From: Pseudomonas mandelii
Lineage (GTDB): Bacteria; Pseudomonadota; Gammaproteobacteria; Pseudomonadales; Pseudomonadaceae
DNA: 64,000 bases
Assembly (NCBI RefSeq): GCF_006438925.1
Contig: NZ_RCZA01000003.1
Span: forward strand, 556,656 to 620,655
Reading direction: 5' to 3'
A program made the position numbers and the translations under genes. Below are positions 29,957-39,886 of this stretch, in pieces (positions within the stretch are counted from its first letter, which is position 1; each line of letters starts with the position of its first letter). The notes under the pieces were generated by a model. It ran no database searches, was not told the DNA's origin, and worked only from the letters and a program-made list of their open reading frames with translations.

Positions 29957-30537
29957 CTGCCATCAAACTGATCGTTGGCCTGGGAAATCCAGGCGCTGAA
30001 TACGAACAGACCCGGCATAACGCAGGGGCCCTTTTTGTTGAGCGCATCGCGAACGCACAAGGCGTAAACCTTGTGGCGGATCGCAAATATTTCGGCCTGA
30101 CCGGGCGCTATTCGCATCAGGGTCAGGATGTTCGCCTGCTGATTCCCACCACCTACATGAACCGCAGCGGCCAGGCCGTCGCGGCACTTGCCGGCTTCTT
30201 CCGCATCAAGCCTGAAGAAATCCTGGTGGCGCATGACGAGCTCGACCTGCCACCGGGCGTTGCCAAGCTCAAACAGGGCGGCGGCCATGGCGGTCACAAC
30301 GGGTTGCGCGACATCATCGCGCAACTGGGCAATCAGAATACCTTTCACCGCTTGCGGCTTGGCATTGGCCACCCGGGCGTTGCCAGTATGGTTTCAAATT
30401 TCGTCCTGGGTCGTGCGCCACGCGCCGAACAGGAAAAACTCGATGCCAGCATCGACTTTGCCCTCGGCGTGCTGCCGGATATCCTCGCCGGGGAATGGAA
30501 CCGCGCGATGAAAAACCTGCACAGCCAGAAGGCCTGA
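29953..30537 (+). CDS. pth: peptidyl-tRNA hydrolase
   Basis: Recycles peptidyl-tRNAs released from stalled ribosomes. 194 residues. [20 protein letters not shown] (residues 6-25) carries the catalytic His (RHN) and the Asn residues; HDELDLPPG and [12 protein letters not shown] complete the active site. The GTG start has GGAAGGG eight bases upstream and overlaps the stop of the small leader ORF. Followed by ychF 22 bases later. Confidence 0.96.
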   Translation: MTAIKLIVGLGNPGAEYEQTRHNAGALFVERIANAQGVNLVADRKYFGLTGRYSHQGQDVRLLIPTTYMNRSGQAVAALAGFFRIKPEEILVAHDELDLPPGVAKLKQGGGHGGHNGLRDIIAQLGNQNTFHRLRLGIGHPGVASMVSNFVLGRAPRAEQEKLDASIDFALGVLPDILAGEWNRAMKNLHSQKA

Positions 30538-30559
30538 CTCACTCCTCGGGGAAAACACC

Positions 30560-31660
30560 ATGGGATTCAATTGCGGCATCGTCGGCCTGCCTAACGTCGG
30601 CAAGTCCACCCTATTCAACGCCCTGACCAAATCCGGGATCGCGGCCGAGAACTTCCCCTTCTGCACCATCGAACCGAACACCGGTATCGTGCCGATGCCG
30701 GATTCGCGTCTGGAAGCCCTGGCGGCCATCGTCAATCCAAAGCGCATCTTGCCGACCACCATGGAATTCGTCGACATCGCAGGCCTGGTAGCCGGCGCCT
30801 CGAAAGGTGAAGGCCTGGGCAACAAGTTCCTCGCCAACATCCGCGAGACCGATGCCATCGCGCACGTAGTCCGCTGCTTCGAAGACGAGAACGTGATTCA
30901 CGTCTCCAACAGCGTCGACCCGAAACGCGACATCGAAATCATCGACCTGGAACTGATCTTCGCCGACCTCGACAGCTGCGAGAAGCAACTGCAGAAAGTT
31001 GCCCGCAACGCCAAGGGTGGTGACAAGGACGCAGTGGTCCAGAAAGGCCTGCTGGAGCAATTGATCGCTCACTTCACCCTCGGCAAACCTGCTCGTACGC
31101 TGATGAAGACCATGGGCGCCGACGACAAAGCGGTGATTCGTGGCTTCCACCTGCTGACCACCAAGCCGGTCATGTACATCGCCAACGTCGCTGAAGACGG
31201 TTTCGAGAACAACCCGCTGCTGGACATCGTCAAAGCCATCGCCGAAGAAGAAGGCGCCATGGTGGTTCCGGTCTGCAACAAAATCGAAGCCGAAATCGCC
31301 GAGCTGGATGACGGCGAAGAGAAAGACATGTTCCTCGAAGCCCTGGGCCTCGAAGAACCTGGCCTGAACCGCGTAATCCGCGCCGGCTACGAAATGCTGC
31401 ACCTGCAGACCTACTTCACCGCCGGTGTCGAAGAAGTCCGCGCCTGGACCGTCCGCGTCGGTGCTACCGCACCGCAAGCCGCTGGTGTGATCCACACCGA
31501 CTTCGAAAAAGGCTTCATCCGCGCCGAAGTCATCGCCTACGATGACTTCATCCAGTACAAGGGCGAAGCCGGCACTAAAGAAGCCGGTAAATGGCGTTTG
31601 GAAGGCAAGGACTACATTGTTAAAGACGGCGATGTGATGCACTTCCGTTTCAACGTGTAA
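30560..31660 (+). CDS. ychF: redox-regulated ATPase YchF (Obg family)
   Basis: 366 residues. P-loop [15 protein letters not shown] (residues 8-22), switch region [18 protein letters not shown], an ATP-type specificity site (YIANVAE instead of NKxD), and a C-terminal TGS domain (about 280-365). YchF binds ribosomes and responds to oxidative stress in E. coli. Directly behind pth, the widespread pth-ychF pair; a terminator follows. Confidence 0.96.
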   Translation: MGFNCGIVGLPNVGKSTLFNALTKSGIAAENFPFCTIEPNTGIVPMPDSRLEALAAIVNPKRILPTTMEFVDIAGLVAGASKGEGLGNKFLANIRETDAIAHVVRCFEDENVIHVSNSVDPKRDIEIIDLELIFADLDSCEKQLQKVARNAKGGDKDAVVQKGLLEQLIAHFTLGKPARTLMKTMGADDKAVIRGFHLLTTKPVMYIANVAEDGFENNPLLDIVKAIAEEEGAMVVPVCNKIEAEIAELDDGEEKDMFLEALGLEEPGLNRVIRAGYEMLHLQTYFTAGVEEVRAWTVRVGATAPQAAGVIHTDFEKGFIRAEVIAYDDFIQYKGEAGTKEAGKWRLEGKDYIVKDGDVMHFRFNV

Positions 31661-31689
31661 CTTTATTCAGAACGAAGCACCCGCCCAAG

Positions 31690-31719
31690 AAAAAGCCGCG
31701 TTTGATACGCGGCTTTTTT
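31690..31719 (+). terminator. rho-independent terminator of pth-ychF
   Basis: AAAAAGCCGCG (31690-31700) and CGCGGCTTTTTT (31708-31719) around a 7-base loop, 30 bases after the ychF stop. Confidence 0.9.
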
Positions 31720-31755
31720 GTGCCTGTAATAATCATCTACACACCACAAAACCAA

Positions 31756-31844
31756 TGTGGGAGCGAGCCTGCTCGCGAAAGCGATGTGTCAGGCACATTG
31801 ATGTTGGATGTGCCGACGCCTTCGCGAGCAGCTCGCTCCCACAG
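31756..31844. repeat. REPIN, TGTGGGAGCGAGCCTGCTCGC family
   Basis: Two inverted copies; the second has lost one G (GAGCAGCTCG instead of GAGCAGGCTCG), so the arms no longer match fully. Lies between convergent ychF and the fsr-like gene. Confidence 0.88.
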
Positions 31845-31860
31845 GGGGGAATGTGTTGGG

Positions 31861-33078
31861 TCAGGCCTTTTTGGTTCTTGGCAGGAAGATCGCCAGCACA
31901 CCGAACAACGGCAAGAACGAACACAGCAAGTACACGTATTCGATACCGTGAACATCCGCCAGATGCCCAAGCAACGCCGCACCAATCCCGCCAAAGCCAA
32001 ACATCAATCCGAAGAACACCCCGGCAATCATCCCGACATTGCCCGGCACGAGTTCCTGGGCATACACCACGATCGCCGAGAAAGCTGACGCCAGGATGAA
32101 GCCGATCACGACGCTGAGGATGCTGGTCCAGAACAGGTCGACATGAGGCAGGATCAGGGTGAACGGCGCTACGCCGAGGATTGAGAACCAGATCACCGCC
32201 TTACGCCCGATCTTGTCGCCGATCGGCCCACCGAAGAAGGTCCCCGCCGCTACCGCCCCGAGAAACAGGAACAGATGCAACTGTGAACTGGCCACCGACA
32301 GGTCGAATTTCTCGATCAGGTAAAAGGTGAAGTAACTGGTGAAGCTGGCCATGTAGAAATACTTGGAGAACACCAGCAGCCCGAGTACCACCAGTGCACT
32401 GATCACCCGGTTCTTCGACAAGCCATGCGTCGCCGCCTGGCCTTGCTTGAGTTTGAACAGGCTCAAGTGGTTGGCGTACCAGCGGCTGATCCGATAGAGC
32501 ACGAACAGCGCAAACACCGCGAACAATCCGAACCAGGCTACATGGCCCTGACCGTATGGAATGATGATCGCCGCTGCCAGTAACGGCCCAAAGGCCGAGC
32601 CCGCATTACCACCCACCTGAAAGGTCGATTGCGCCAGGCCAAATCGCCCGCCCGAGGCCAGTCGCGCCACGCGAGAAGCTTCCGGGTGAAAGGTCGAGGA
32701 GCCGATACCGATCAATCCTGCTGCCAGCAAAATCATCGGAAAACTGCCGACCACCGACATCATCAAAATACCGATCAATGTGCAAACCGTCCCGGCGGGT
32801 AGCAGCCAGGGTTTGGGGTGCCGATCAGTGTAGTAACCGACCCACGGCTGCAACAGCGAAGCCGTCAGCTGGAACGTCAAAGTGATCAAGCCCACCTGGG
32901 TAAAGGTCAGGCCATAGTTGGCCTTGAGCATCGGATAGATCGACGGCAGCACCGACTGGATCAAGTCGTTGATCAAATGCGCCAGCGCCACGGCGCCGAT
33001 GATGCGCATGACCAAAGGGCTGCTTTGTGAAGTCGCGGATGCCGGCTGCGCGCCGGTCTGGACATTGCTGATAGCCAT
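31861..33078 (-). CDS. Fsr-type MFS transporter (fosmidomycin-resistance family)
   Basis: 405 residues, 12 predicted membrane helices. The N-terminal AHLINDLIQSVLPSIYPMLK and the block GSSTFHPEASRVA are typical of the Fsr branch of major-facilitator exporters, whose E. coli member confers fosmidomycin resistance. Substrate in this organism is unknown. First gene beyond the conserved prs-ychF block, with its promoter shared with the divergent chemoreceptor gene. Confidence 0.82.
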   Translation of the reverse strand: MAISNVQTGAQPASATSQSSPLVMRIIGAVALAHLINDLIQSVLPSIYPMLKANYGLTFTQVGLITLTFQLTASLLQPWVGYYTDRHPKPWLLPAGTVCTLIGILMMSVVGSFPMILLAAGLIGIGSSTFHPEASRVARLASGGRFGLAQSTFQVGGNAGSAFGPLLAAAIIIPYGQGHVAWFGLFAVFALFVLYRISRWYANHLSLFKLKQGQAATHGLSKNRVISALVVLGLLVFSKYFYMASFTSYFTFYLIEKFDLSVASSQLHLFLFLGAVAAGTFFGGPIGDKIGRKAVIWFSILGVAPFTLILPHVDLFWTSILSVVIGFILASAFSAIVVYAQELVPGNVGMIAGVFFGLMFGFGGIGAALLGHLADVHGIEYVYLLCSFLPLFGVLAIFLPRTKKA

Positions 33079-33409
33079 AAGAGTTTCCGTACAACAGATG
33101 GGTGCACACAGGCAGGTGCGTCAATGTGCCATTTTTCGGTGCAGCAGCGCCATCCCCTTAGCCTGCTAACGACCTCGATTTCATCGCTGAAAAGGTGATA
33201 GCGCAACGCCATGGTCTGAATCTTGCCTTGGTAATCCGCTTCAACGCGGCCCCTTACAAAGGGGACCGAGAATGGGAAGTTTCACCACAGAGTCGGCCTA
33301 CAGAGCTGACGAAGGTGAACTTTCGAGGCCTTTTAAAAGGGCACAGGTCGCGACCGCAACGGTTGCGACGCACGCCAATGGCGCGTGGTGTCCAGAGGAG
33401 TCATGGGGC
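33079..33409. other. 331-base divergent intergenic region
   Basis: Lies between the starts of the fsr-like transporter and the chemoreceptor. The chemoreceptor frame is open from 33272, but the codons before 33410 encode no membrane or domain feature. I see no RNA gene, repeat or clear promoter pair in it. Confidence 0.5.
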
Positions 33410-35467
33410 ATGCAGGCTTTTTTATCACCGGGGATCGGGTTGCTGGGGCGTTTTGGCTTCGCACGCAAATTTCAGCTGTTGTTTCTGCTGTTTATCCTGC
33501 CGCTGACGGGCAGTCTGTGGATGATCAGTCAGGACTATCGCGACAAACTGAACCTGATCTCCGGCGAACGTGCCGGGGTTCGGCAACTGCTCGCCCTGGA
33601 TGCTCTCGATAACCTGCTCGCCGCCCAGCGTGACCGCGCGGCTCGCTGGCGCGCCACGGAAACCAATCGCCAGCCGACACCCGCGACGATCGCGGCGATG
33701 GCTGCTTTCGATACGGTTCAGCCAGCCGTCGCCCAAGCCACCTCGGACCTCGGCAACGCACTGCAAATAGAAGGCGCCGAGGGCGAAACCCTGGCCCGTT
33801 ATCAAGCCCTGCAAACCGCCCTCAATGGCCTGGACTCGAAAAGCCTGAGCAGTGTCGGTTGGTGGCCGGACGGTTACGACCGTTTCACCAATGCTTTGAG
33901 TGCCCTGCAAGCCTTGCGCGAGCAGATCGCCATGGACAATCGCCTGACGCTGGCGCCGTGGCTGGAAACCTATCTGCTGACGCAGATCTCCACGCAGCAC
34001 GCGCCAGACCTGATTGAACGAGTCGGCCGTCTCGCCAGCGTTGGCCAGGCATCGGTAGTGTCCGGGCAGTTCACCCTGCAAAGCCGTCTGCAACTGCGCG
34101 ACTTGCGCAGCCGCATCGGCGATGCCCGGGAGCAGTTGGTCAAAACAGCGAGCCTGCTGGAAGCGCGACTGCCCAGCGCGTTGCAAGCCTGGGCCGGGCA
34201 ATACCATGACAGCCTCAAGCACCTGGACGCCGAGTTGAAAGTCCTTGATGACGGCGTGTTCGGCGGCAGCATCAAGCTCAAGCCGGAAGAGTTCGAACGC
34301 AGCCTCGACACCCTGCTCTCCGACCTCGCTTCGCTGCGCCAGCAGTCGTTGGTGTCGCTGGATCAACGTCTGGACTATTACCACGGTTCAGCAATCCGCC
34401 AGTTCATCCTGGTAGCGACCATTTTTGGTTGCCTGCTCTTGGCCGCGCTGTATTTGTTCATCTGCTTGCAGGCCTCGATCCGTCGTAGCGCCAGCGGCAT
34501 CACCTTGCTGGCCGAAGCCTTGCGCGACGGCAATCTTAGCTTGCAAGTACCTGTGGAAGGCCGCGACGAACTGGCCGCTATCAGCACCGCCCTCAACGTC
34601 GCGGTGGTGCAACTGCGCAACAGCCTGCTGGGGGTCGATCATGAAACCTTGCAGCTGAGCAACGCGGTGCGCACCCTCAACCATCACTCCAGTGGTGCTC
34701 TTGGGGAAGTCGAAGCTCAGCAGTTGCAGATCAGCCAGATCGCCGCGGCGGCCACGCAATTGGCCGCGACCTCGCAAGGGGTCGCCCAGAGTTGCGAACA
34801 GGCCTCCGGCAGCGCTCAGCACACCCAGCGCATCGCCGCCGACAGTAGCCGTGACAGCCAGCGCACGACGGCGAGCATTCAGCAACTCAATCAGCGCTTG
34901 AACGACACCGCTGCGGCACTGGGCCGGGTCAGTGAGCAAGGGCAGCAGATTCAGTTGGTGGTGGACACCATTCGCGGGGTTGCCGAGCAGACGAATCTGT
35001 TGGCACTTAATGCCGCCATCGAGGCCGCTCGCGCGGGAGAGCAAGGTCGTGGCTTTGCGGTAGTGGCCGATGAAGTGCGCAGCCTGTCGCAACGCACCCA
35101 ATCCTCCACTGCGCAGATTGCCGGCACTGTCGACAGCCTGCGCAGTACCGTGAACGAAGCGGTGAGCCTGATGGAAGCCGCTTGCGGCCAGGCTCAGTCC
35201 GACGCCCAGGCCGTCACCGGCCTCGGCGAACGCCTGGGGGAAATTGCCAGTGCCGTGCAGAGCGTCTCCGACACCCTGGCGCAGATCGCCACAGCGGTCG
35301 ACGAGCAAGCGACCACCGCCGACGAGGTCAGCGGCAATATCCAGCAAGTCGATCAGGCGGCGGTACGCTTGCTCGAAGGCGCGCGGGCGGTGAACCTGGC
35401 AGCGGACACCTTGAGCCAGGGCAGCAAGGCCTTGAGTGCCAATACCGGGAGATTTCAGCTCAGTTGA
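33410..35467 (+). CDS. methyl-accepting chemotaxis protein
   Basis: 685 residues. Membrane helix 1 at about 21-39, a large periplasmic ligand domain (40-325, all-helical with a nitrate/nitrite-sensing (NIT)-like look, not certain), helix 2 at about 328-352, HAMP linker (353-405) and a signalling domain whose hairpin tip contains [20 protein letters not shown]. No C-terminal CheR-binding pentapeptide. The start at 33410 is set by GAGGAG nine bases upstream; the frame is open 46 codons further but without binding site. Ligand unknown. Confidence 0.85.
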   Translation: MQAFLSPGIGLLGRFGFARKFQLLFLLFILPLTGSLWMISQDYRDKLNLISGERAGVRQLLALDALDNLLAAQRDRAARWRATETNRQPTPATIAAMAAFDTVQPAVAQATSDLGNALQIEGAEGETLARYQALQTALNGLDSKSLSSVGWWPDGYDRFTNALSALQALREQIAMDNRLTLAPWLETYLLTQISTQHAPDLIERVGRLASVGQASVVSGQFTLQSRLQLRDLRSRIGDAREQLVKTASLLEARLPSALQAWAGQYHDSLKHLDAELKVLDDGVFGGSIKLKPEEFERSLDTLLSDLASLRQQSLVSLDQRLDYYHGSAIRQFILVATIFGCLLLAALYLFICLQASIRRSASGITLLAEALRDGNLSLQVPVEGRDELAAISTALNVAVVQLRNSLLGVDHETLQLSNAVRTLNHHSSGALGEVEAQQLQISQIAAAATQLAATSQGVAQSCEQASGSAQHTQRIAADSSRDSQRTTASIQQLNQRLNDTAAALGRVSEQGQQIQLVVDTIRGVAEQTNLLALNAAIEAARAGEQGRGFAVVADEVRSLSQRTQSSTAQIAGTVDSLRSTVNEAVSLMEAACGQAQSDAQAVTGLGERLGEIASAVQSVSDTLAQIATAVDEQATTADEVSGNIQQVDQAAVRLLEGARAVNLAADTLSQGSKALSANTGRFQLS

Positions 35468-35543
35468 CGCCCTCCCCTGGCCCGTTTTTTCGGGTCAGGC
35501 GGATAAGCGGTTGAAAGCGTAGAGAAATATTTTAGATTTACGC

Positions 35544-35572
35544 TTGACACATCTCTGTTACGAGCCAATAAT
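35544..35572 (+). promoter_or_regulatory. sigma-70 promoter of tRNA-Met
   Basis: TTGACA (35544-35549), 17 bases, AATAAT (35567-35572), 12 bases before the tRNA, followed by a GC-rich discriminator (GCGCGCC), typical of stable-RNA promoters. Confidence 0.8.
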
Positions 35573-35583
35573 GCGCGCCACTT

Positions 35584-35660
35584 GGCTACATAGCTCAGTT
35601 GGTTAGAGCATAGCATTCATAATGCTGGGGTCCGGGGTTCAAGTCCCTGTGTAGCCACCA
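35584..35660 (+). tRNA. tRNA-Met (CAT, elongator-type)
   Basis: 77 bases with encoded CCA. Acceptor GGCTACA/TGTAGCC is fully paired, unlike the unpaired first position of initiator tRNA, so elongator Met (or Ile2 if the C is modified to lysidine) is meant. Anticodon CAT at 35618-35620; T arm GGTTCAAGTCC. Confidence 0.95.
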
Positions 35661-35666
35661 AGTACT

Positions 35667-35700
35667 AAAAACGGCTTACCGAAAGGTAGGCCGTTTTTTT
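35667..35700 (+). terminator. rho-independent terminator of tRNA-Met
   Basis: AAAAACGGCTTACC, loop GAAA, GGTAGGCCGTTTTTTT: a tight hairpin with a T run. Confidence 0.92.
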
Positions 35701-35804
35701 ATGCCTCGAGAAAAGTGCCTACGACGAAGAAAGCCTGCTGCGGTTGCAAGACGAGTTGAACCGCATACGTTCGGGCAACAAGAACCCACTTCCCCCAGGT
35801 CGCG

Positions 35805-36914
35805 TCAGAAACGAATCGCTGGCAACGCCGACAGCGCCCGTTCCCAAATCTGCCAGGTGCGCAGCCAGACCATCGCCTGCCAATCGCTGTCGGCCGGATA
35901 GAACTGCTCAACCAGATTCAGTTTGATCCCGCGCCCCACGGCATCACTCGGATTGCCGTGCAGGTGCAACCAGTGATCATCGCGCAGGTGACGATGAACT
36001 TCGGCGCCGGGATACGTCCCACACTCGATCACAAACGGCATCAACCGTACGTGCGGCAACGCATTGATCAACGCCTGCGAGGTGTAGCCGGTGGCGGTGG
36101 CGGCAACGCCGGTTTCGCTCAGCGTGTCGGCGCCCGTGTGCAAGGTATAGAGCCAGGGACCATAGATGGCCTGTGCATCCGCCAGTGCTGGATACGCCGA
36201 TTCGGTAATGGTCAACAACATCGGATGACCGTATTCCCCCGCGCCGGTGTGCAAGTCGAAACACATGGCCACTTCGGCATGGGAAACATGCTTTTGAATG
36301 ATCTGATGCAACGTGCGGTTCGACCAGCTCGGTGCCAGTCCGCCGTAGAACAAACCATCGGGATGACGGTGCTGACCACCCTCGACAATCGACATCACCG
36401 CTGGCCAACCGTGCTCGCTGATCTGCGCCTCGAGCAAGGCATCGGCGCGATCACGCTCCGGGCCCTGCAACTGCGTGCAGGCATAGATTTCATGCAGCGC
36501 TTCGTAGGCCTGATTATCTGGCAGTGGACGCCCGAAGTTAAGGTGATTGCGGTTCAAGTCGATGTTGTCTTCGTTGACCCGACGCAGCCACGCAGTGCCC
36601 CACGGGTTGATCAGGTGGATCATCACCACCGCGACATCGGCCGGCAGCGAACGCTTGCCCAGCTCCTGCAACCACTTGATCTGACATCCCGAACCATAGA
36701 AGCCCTCGACCCCATGGGTACCGCTGAGTGCAATCAGCAGCCGCTTCGCGCCCGGGTCACCCAGCACGGCCACATCGGTGCTCAACGGCTCACCGAACGG
36801 CCCTTTGAGTGGGTGCGGGTACTCGGTCAGCGTCGCACCGGCCACAGTCGCCGCGGCCAGGAATTGATCACGCTGGGTGCGGTAACTGGGTTGGGTCGGG
36901 AATTCGTTCTGCAT
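35805..36914 (-). CDS. DUF2817 protein, M14 carboxypeptidase-like
   Basis: 369 residues. SGTHGVEGFYG gives the HxxE zinc motif of M14 carboxypeptidases, and the third ligand region is CFDLHTGAGEYGHP; a candidate catalytic Glu is in PFVIECGTYPG. RNHLNF (in NIDLNRNHLNF) matches the substrate Asn-Arg pair. No signal peptide, so probably cytoplasmic amidohydrolase or peptidase of unknown substrate. Stands between tRNA-Met and the divergent ggt. Confidence 0.82.
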   Translation of the reverse strand: MQNEFPTQPSYRTQRDQFLAAATVAGATLTEYPHPLKGPFGEPLSTDVAVLGDPGAKRLLIALSGTHGVEGFYGSGCQIKWLQELGKRSLPADVAVVMIHLINPWGTAWLRRVNEDNIDLNRNHLNFGRPLPDNQAYEALHEIYACTQLQGPERDRADALLEAQISEHGWPAVMSIVEGGQHRHPDGLFYGGLAPSWSNRTLHQIIQKHVSHAEVAMCFDLHTGAGEYGHPMLLTITESAYPALADAQAIYGPWLYTLHTGADTLSETGVAATATGYTSQALINALPHVRLMPFVIECGTYPGAEVHRHLRDDHWLHLHGNPSDAVGRGIKLNLVEQFYPADSDWQAMVWLRTWQIWERALSALPAIRF

Positions 36915-37077
36915 GTCTGCCTCTTGTTGATCTTCTGGCCAGTCTGTTGCCCTCGACCCTACAGAAAATCCGTCGACTCATGAAGGACAAAAACATCTTG
37001 CTATGAGCCTTGGTTTGCGTCACTCCCTGTCCGCCGATAAAGTCCCCTGATCTTTCCCACGGACGGAGTGCCCCCGC

Positions 37078-38910
37078 GTGTTCTCAACCTTCCACTTGAG
37101 CCACTATCGCCTGTCAGCCTTTTCGCTGATCGCCGCTGCTTTAACCCTGGCAGCCTGTAGCGCCCCGACCTCGTCGACATTGCCGATTGCACCGGAAGTC
37201 GCCTCGGGTTATCGCGCAGACCTGCAAACCCAACACGCCTCAAAACACATGGCGGCCGCGGCCAATCCGCTGGCGGCCGAGGCCGGGCGGGAGATGTTGC
37301 GTCGGGGTGGTTCCGCAATCGATGCCGCGATTGCGATGCAGGCCGTGCTGACCCTGGTTGAGCCGCAATCCTCGGGCATTGGCGGTGGCGCGTTGATCGT
37401 GCTCTGGGATGGCAAGGCTGTACGTACTTATGACGGTCGCGAAACCGCTCCGGCCGGCGCCACCGAGAAACTGTTCCTGCAAGCCGACGGCAAACCGATG
37501 CCGTTCACCCAGGCGCAGATCGGCGGCCGTTCAGTGGGGACACCGGGCGTGTTACGAGCGCTTGAATTGGCCCATCAGAAACACGGTCGTCTGCCGTGGG
37601 CGCAGCTGTTCGAACCGGCGATCAAACTCGCGGAACAAGGCTTCGCCATCTCGCCACGCCTTCATCAGTTGATCGCCTCGGACTCATCCATACAAAGCTC
37701 ACCGGACATGGTGGCTTACTTCCTGAATGCCGATGGCAGCCCGAAAGCCGTCGGTACGCCCTTGAAAAATCCGGCGCTGGCAGCCGTGTTCAAACGTATT
37801 GCCAAGGAAGGACCGGATGCGCTGTACAAAGGCCCCGTCGCACAGGAGATCGTCGCCAAAGTTCAGGGCCACGCCAACCCCGGCAGCCTGTCGCTGAACG
37901 ACCTCAACGGCTACAGCGCCAAGGAGCGAGCGCCGCTGTGCACCGACTACAAACGCTGGCAGGTCTGCGGCATGCCGCCACCGTCGTCAGGCGGGATCGC
38001 CGTGGCACAGATCCTCGGCACCTTGCAGGCCCTGGAAACCCGTGACCCGCGTTTTGCCCTGGCGCCGCTCAAACCGGTCAAGACAAACAAACCTGCGGGC
38101 ATCGAACCGACACCTGAAGCCGTGCACTTGATCTCCGAAGCCGAACGCTTGGCCTACGCCGACCGCGCGCTGTACGTGGCCGACGCAGACTTCGTGCCCG
38201 TGCCCGTCAAAGGTCTGGTGGACCCTGGGTATCTGGCCGGCCGCGCGGCCCTGATCGGCGATCGCAGCATGGGCATGGCCAAACCCGGCACCCCGCCGGG
38301 CATTCAGGTCGCCTACGCACCGGACCGTTCGCCGCTGCGCATCTCCACCTCGCAAGTGGTGGCGGTGGATGACGAAGGCGGCGCCGTGTCCATGACCACC
38401 ACCGTAGAGTCCGCGTTTGGCTCGCACCTGATGGTTCAGGGTTTCCTGCTGAATAACCAGATGACCGACTTCTCGTTCATCCCCGAAGAGAATGGCCAGA
38501 AGGTTGCCAACCGGGTCGAACCCGGCAAACGCCCACGCTCGTCCATGGCACCGACCCTGATTTTCGACCGTCAGAGCGGCGAATTCCTCGCCACCATCGG
38601 CTCCCCCGGCGGCTCGCAGATCATCGAGTACGTCGCCAAATCCACCATCGGCCTGCTCGACTGGAACCTCGACCCGCAAGCCGCCATCAGCCTGCCCAAC
38701 TTTGGCAGCCGCAACGGCCCGACGGAACTGGAACAGGGGCAGTTCAGCCCGGCGCTGATTCAAGCGCTGAAGGACAAAGGGCACAGTGTGAACGAGATCG
38801 ACATGACCAGCGGGACCCAGGCAATTGTCCGGGTGAAGGATGCGCAAGGGAAAACGTCGTTGGCGGGTGGGGCTGATCCGCGGCGAGAGGGGGCGGCGCT
38901 GGGGGATTGA
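37078..38910 (+). CDS. ggt: gamma-glutamyltransferase, lipoprotein form
   Basis: Cleaves glutathione and other gamma-glutamyl compounds. 610 residues. The N-terminus ends in lipobox LAAC (Cys27), so it may be membrane-anchored instead of freely periplasmic. By alignment in mind with E. coli GGT, the autoprocessing nucleophile is Thr424 in RISTSQ, just before VVAVDDEGG; SMTTTVESAFGS and SSMAPTLIFD form the active site. Start is GTG (CGGAGTG upstream). A terminator follows. Confidence 0.93.
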   Translation: MFSTFHLSHYRLSAFSLIAAALTLAACSAPTSSTLPIAPEVASGYRADLQTQHASKHMAAAANPLAAEAGREMLRRGGSAIDAAIAMQAVLTLVEPQSSGIGGGALIVLWDGKAVRTYDGRETAPAGATEKLFLQADGKPMPFTQAQIGGRSVGTPGVLRALELAHQKHGRLPWAQLFEPAIKLAEQGFAISPRLHQLIASDSSIQSSPDMVAYFLNADGSPKAVGTPLKNPALAAVFKRIAKEGPDALYKGPVAQEIVAKVQGHANPGSLSLNDLNGYSAKERAPLCTDYKRWQVCGMPPPSSGGIAVAQILGTLQALETRDPRFALAPLKPVKTNKPAGIEPTPEAVHLISEAERLAYADRALYVADADFVPVPVKGLVDPGYLAGRAALIGDRSMGMAKPGTPPGIQVAYAPDRSPLRISTSQVVAVDDEGGAVSMTTTVESAFGSHLMVQGFLLNNQMTDFSFIPEENGQKVANRVEPGKRPRSSMAPTLIFDRQSGEFLATIGSPGGSQIIEYVAKSTIGLLDWNLDPQAAISLPNFGSRNGPTELEQGQFSPALIQALKDKGHSVNEIDMTSGTQAIVRVKDAQGKTSLAGGADPRREGAALGD

Positions 38911-38929
38911 GTCGTACACGGGAATGAGC

Positions 38930-38959
38930 AAGGGCTTACCGGGAGGTAGGCCCTTTTTT
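38930..38959 (+). terminator. rho-independent terminator of ggt
   Basis: AAGGGCTTACC, loop GGGA, GGTAGGCCCTTTTTT. The stem sequence closely resembles the tRNA-Met terminator. Confidence 0.88.
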
Positions 38960-39185
38960 ATAGCTAATGAATACTGATCGGTAATTTCGCGCAGCCTTTT
39001 CCTACCCGCAAATGACTGCTTCTTGGATAGAGTTTGAAGATCAGTTTTCCCCAATTCCGCGTCTGCCTCAGCTCATCAAATCAGCTGTCGGCAGTGCTGA
39101 TTACAGAAGTCGAACTTGCCTCTCCGCACATCGGATGCGCCTCCACAGACTTGCATCAGTCCCACCACGGGACTAGGATCATTCC

Positions 39186-39488
39186 ATGAGAATCATCGCT
39201 ATCAGTCAACTGAAAAGGTTTTGGGAGAAATACCCAGACTCGGAACAATCCTTTCTGGCCTGGATTGATGAGGCAAAAAATGCTGAATGGAAAGCGCCAA
39301 CGGACATAAAGGCGCACTTTGCTACCGCCAGTATTCTCAAAAGCCGCAGAGTCGTGTTCAACATCAAGGGCAATGACTTTCGGTTGGTAGTCGCTGTGGC
39401 CTATCGCTTCGGCGCCGTATACATAAAATTTGTCAGCACTCACAAGCAGTACGACACGGTCGACGCTAATACCGTCGAGATGGAGTAA
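39186..39488 (+). CDS. higB: HigB family type II toxin (mRNA interferase)
   Basis: 100 residues of the HigB/YgjN-type branch: a small basic RelE-like fold with FWEKYPDSEQSFLAW, RVVFNIKGNDFRLVV (core strands) and the conserved Cys-free C-terminus IKFVSTHKQYDTVDA. Such toxins cleave mRNA on the ribosome. Toxin-first order, three bases before higA, is characteristic of higBA. The gene is richer in A and T than its neighbours, a sign of horizontal transfer. Confidence 0.88.
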   Translation: MRIIAISQLKRFWEKYPDSEQSFLAWIDEAKNAEWKAPTDIKAHFATASILKSRRVVFNIKGNDFRLVVAVAYRFGAVYIKFVSTHKQYDTVDANTVEME

Positions 39489-39491
39489 CCC

Positions 39492-39884
39492 ATGAACATT
39501 CGCCCCATTCACACCGACGAGGACTACCGTGCAGCCCTCAAGAACGTGTCAGCGCTGTTCGACAACGAACCAGAGCCTGGCACCCCTGAGGGTGATTACT
39601 TCGACATTATGATCACGCTGATCGAAGCCTATGAATCGAAGCAGTTCCCGGTGGACTTGCCCAATCCGATCGATGCAATCAAGTTTCGTATGGAGCAGTC
39701 CGGCCTGTCTGCTGCCGACCTCGCACCCGCCATTGGTCGCACAAACCGAGTGTATGAAGTGCTCAATGGCAAACGTGCGTTGACACTTCCGATGATCTGG
39801 AAACTTCACGATTTATTCGGGATACCCGCGCAGAGCCTGATCAAGCCGGTAAAGCAGGCTGATCAGGTGCCAGCCGACTCTTGA
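39492..39884 (+). CDS. higA: HigA family antitoxin
   Basis: 130 residues. N-terminal IRPIHTDEDYRAALKNVSAL is the HigA/YgjM signature; the C-terminal half (about 60-120) is an XRE-type helix-turn-helix (LSAADLAPAIGRTNRVYEVLNGKRALTL). It should neutralise HigB and repress the pair's promoter. Begins three bases after higB. Confidence 0.9.
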   Translation: MNIRPIHTDEDYRAALKNVSALFDNEPEPGTPEGDYFDIMITLIEAYESKQFPVDLPNPIDAIKFRMEQSGLSAADLAPAIGRTNRVYEVLNGKRALTLPMIWKLHDLFGIPAQSLIKPVKQADQVPADS

Positions 39885-39886
39885 AA

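Noticed and set aside
35584..35660. Integration of a genomic island at tRNA-Met
   Set aside because: No integrase gene or repeat of the tRNA 3' end was found in the window.
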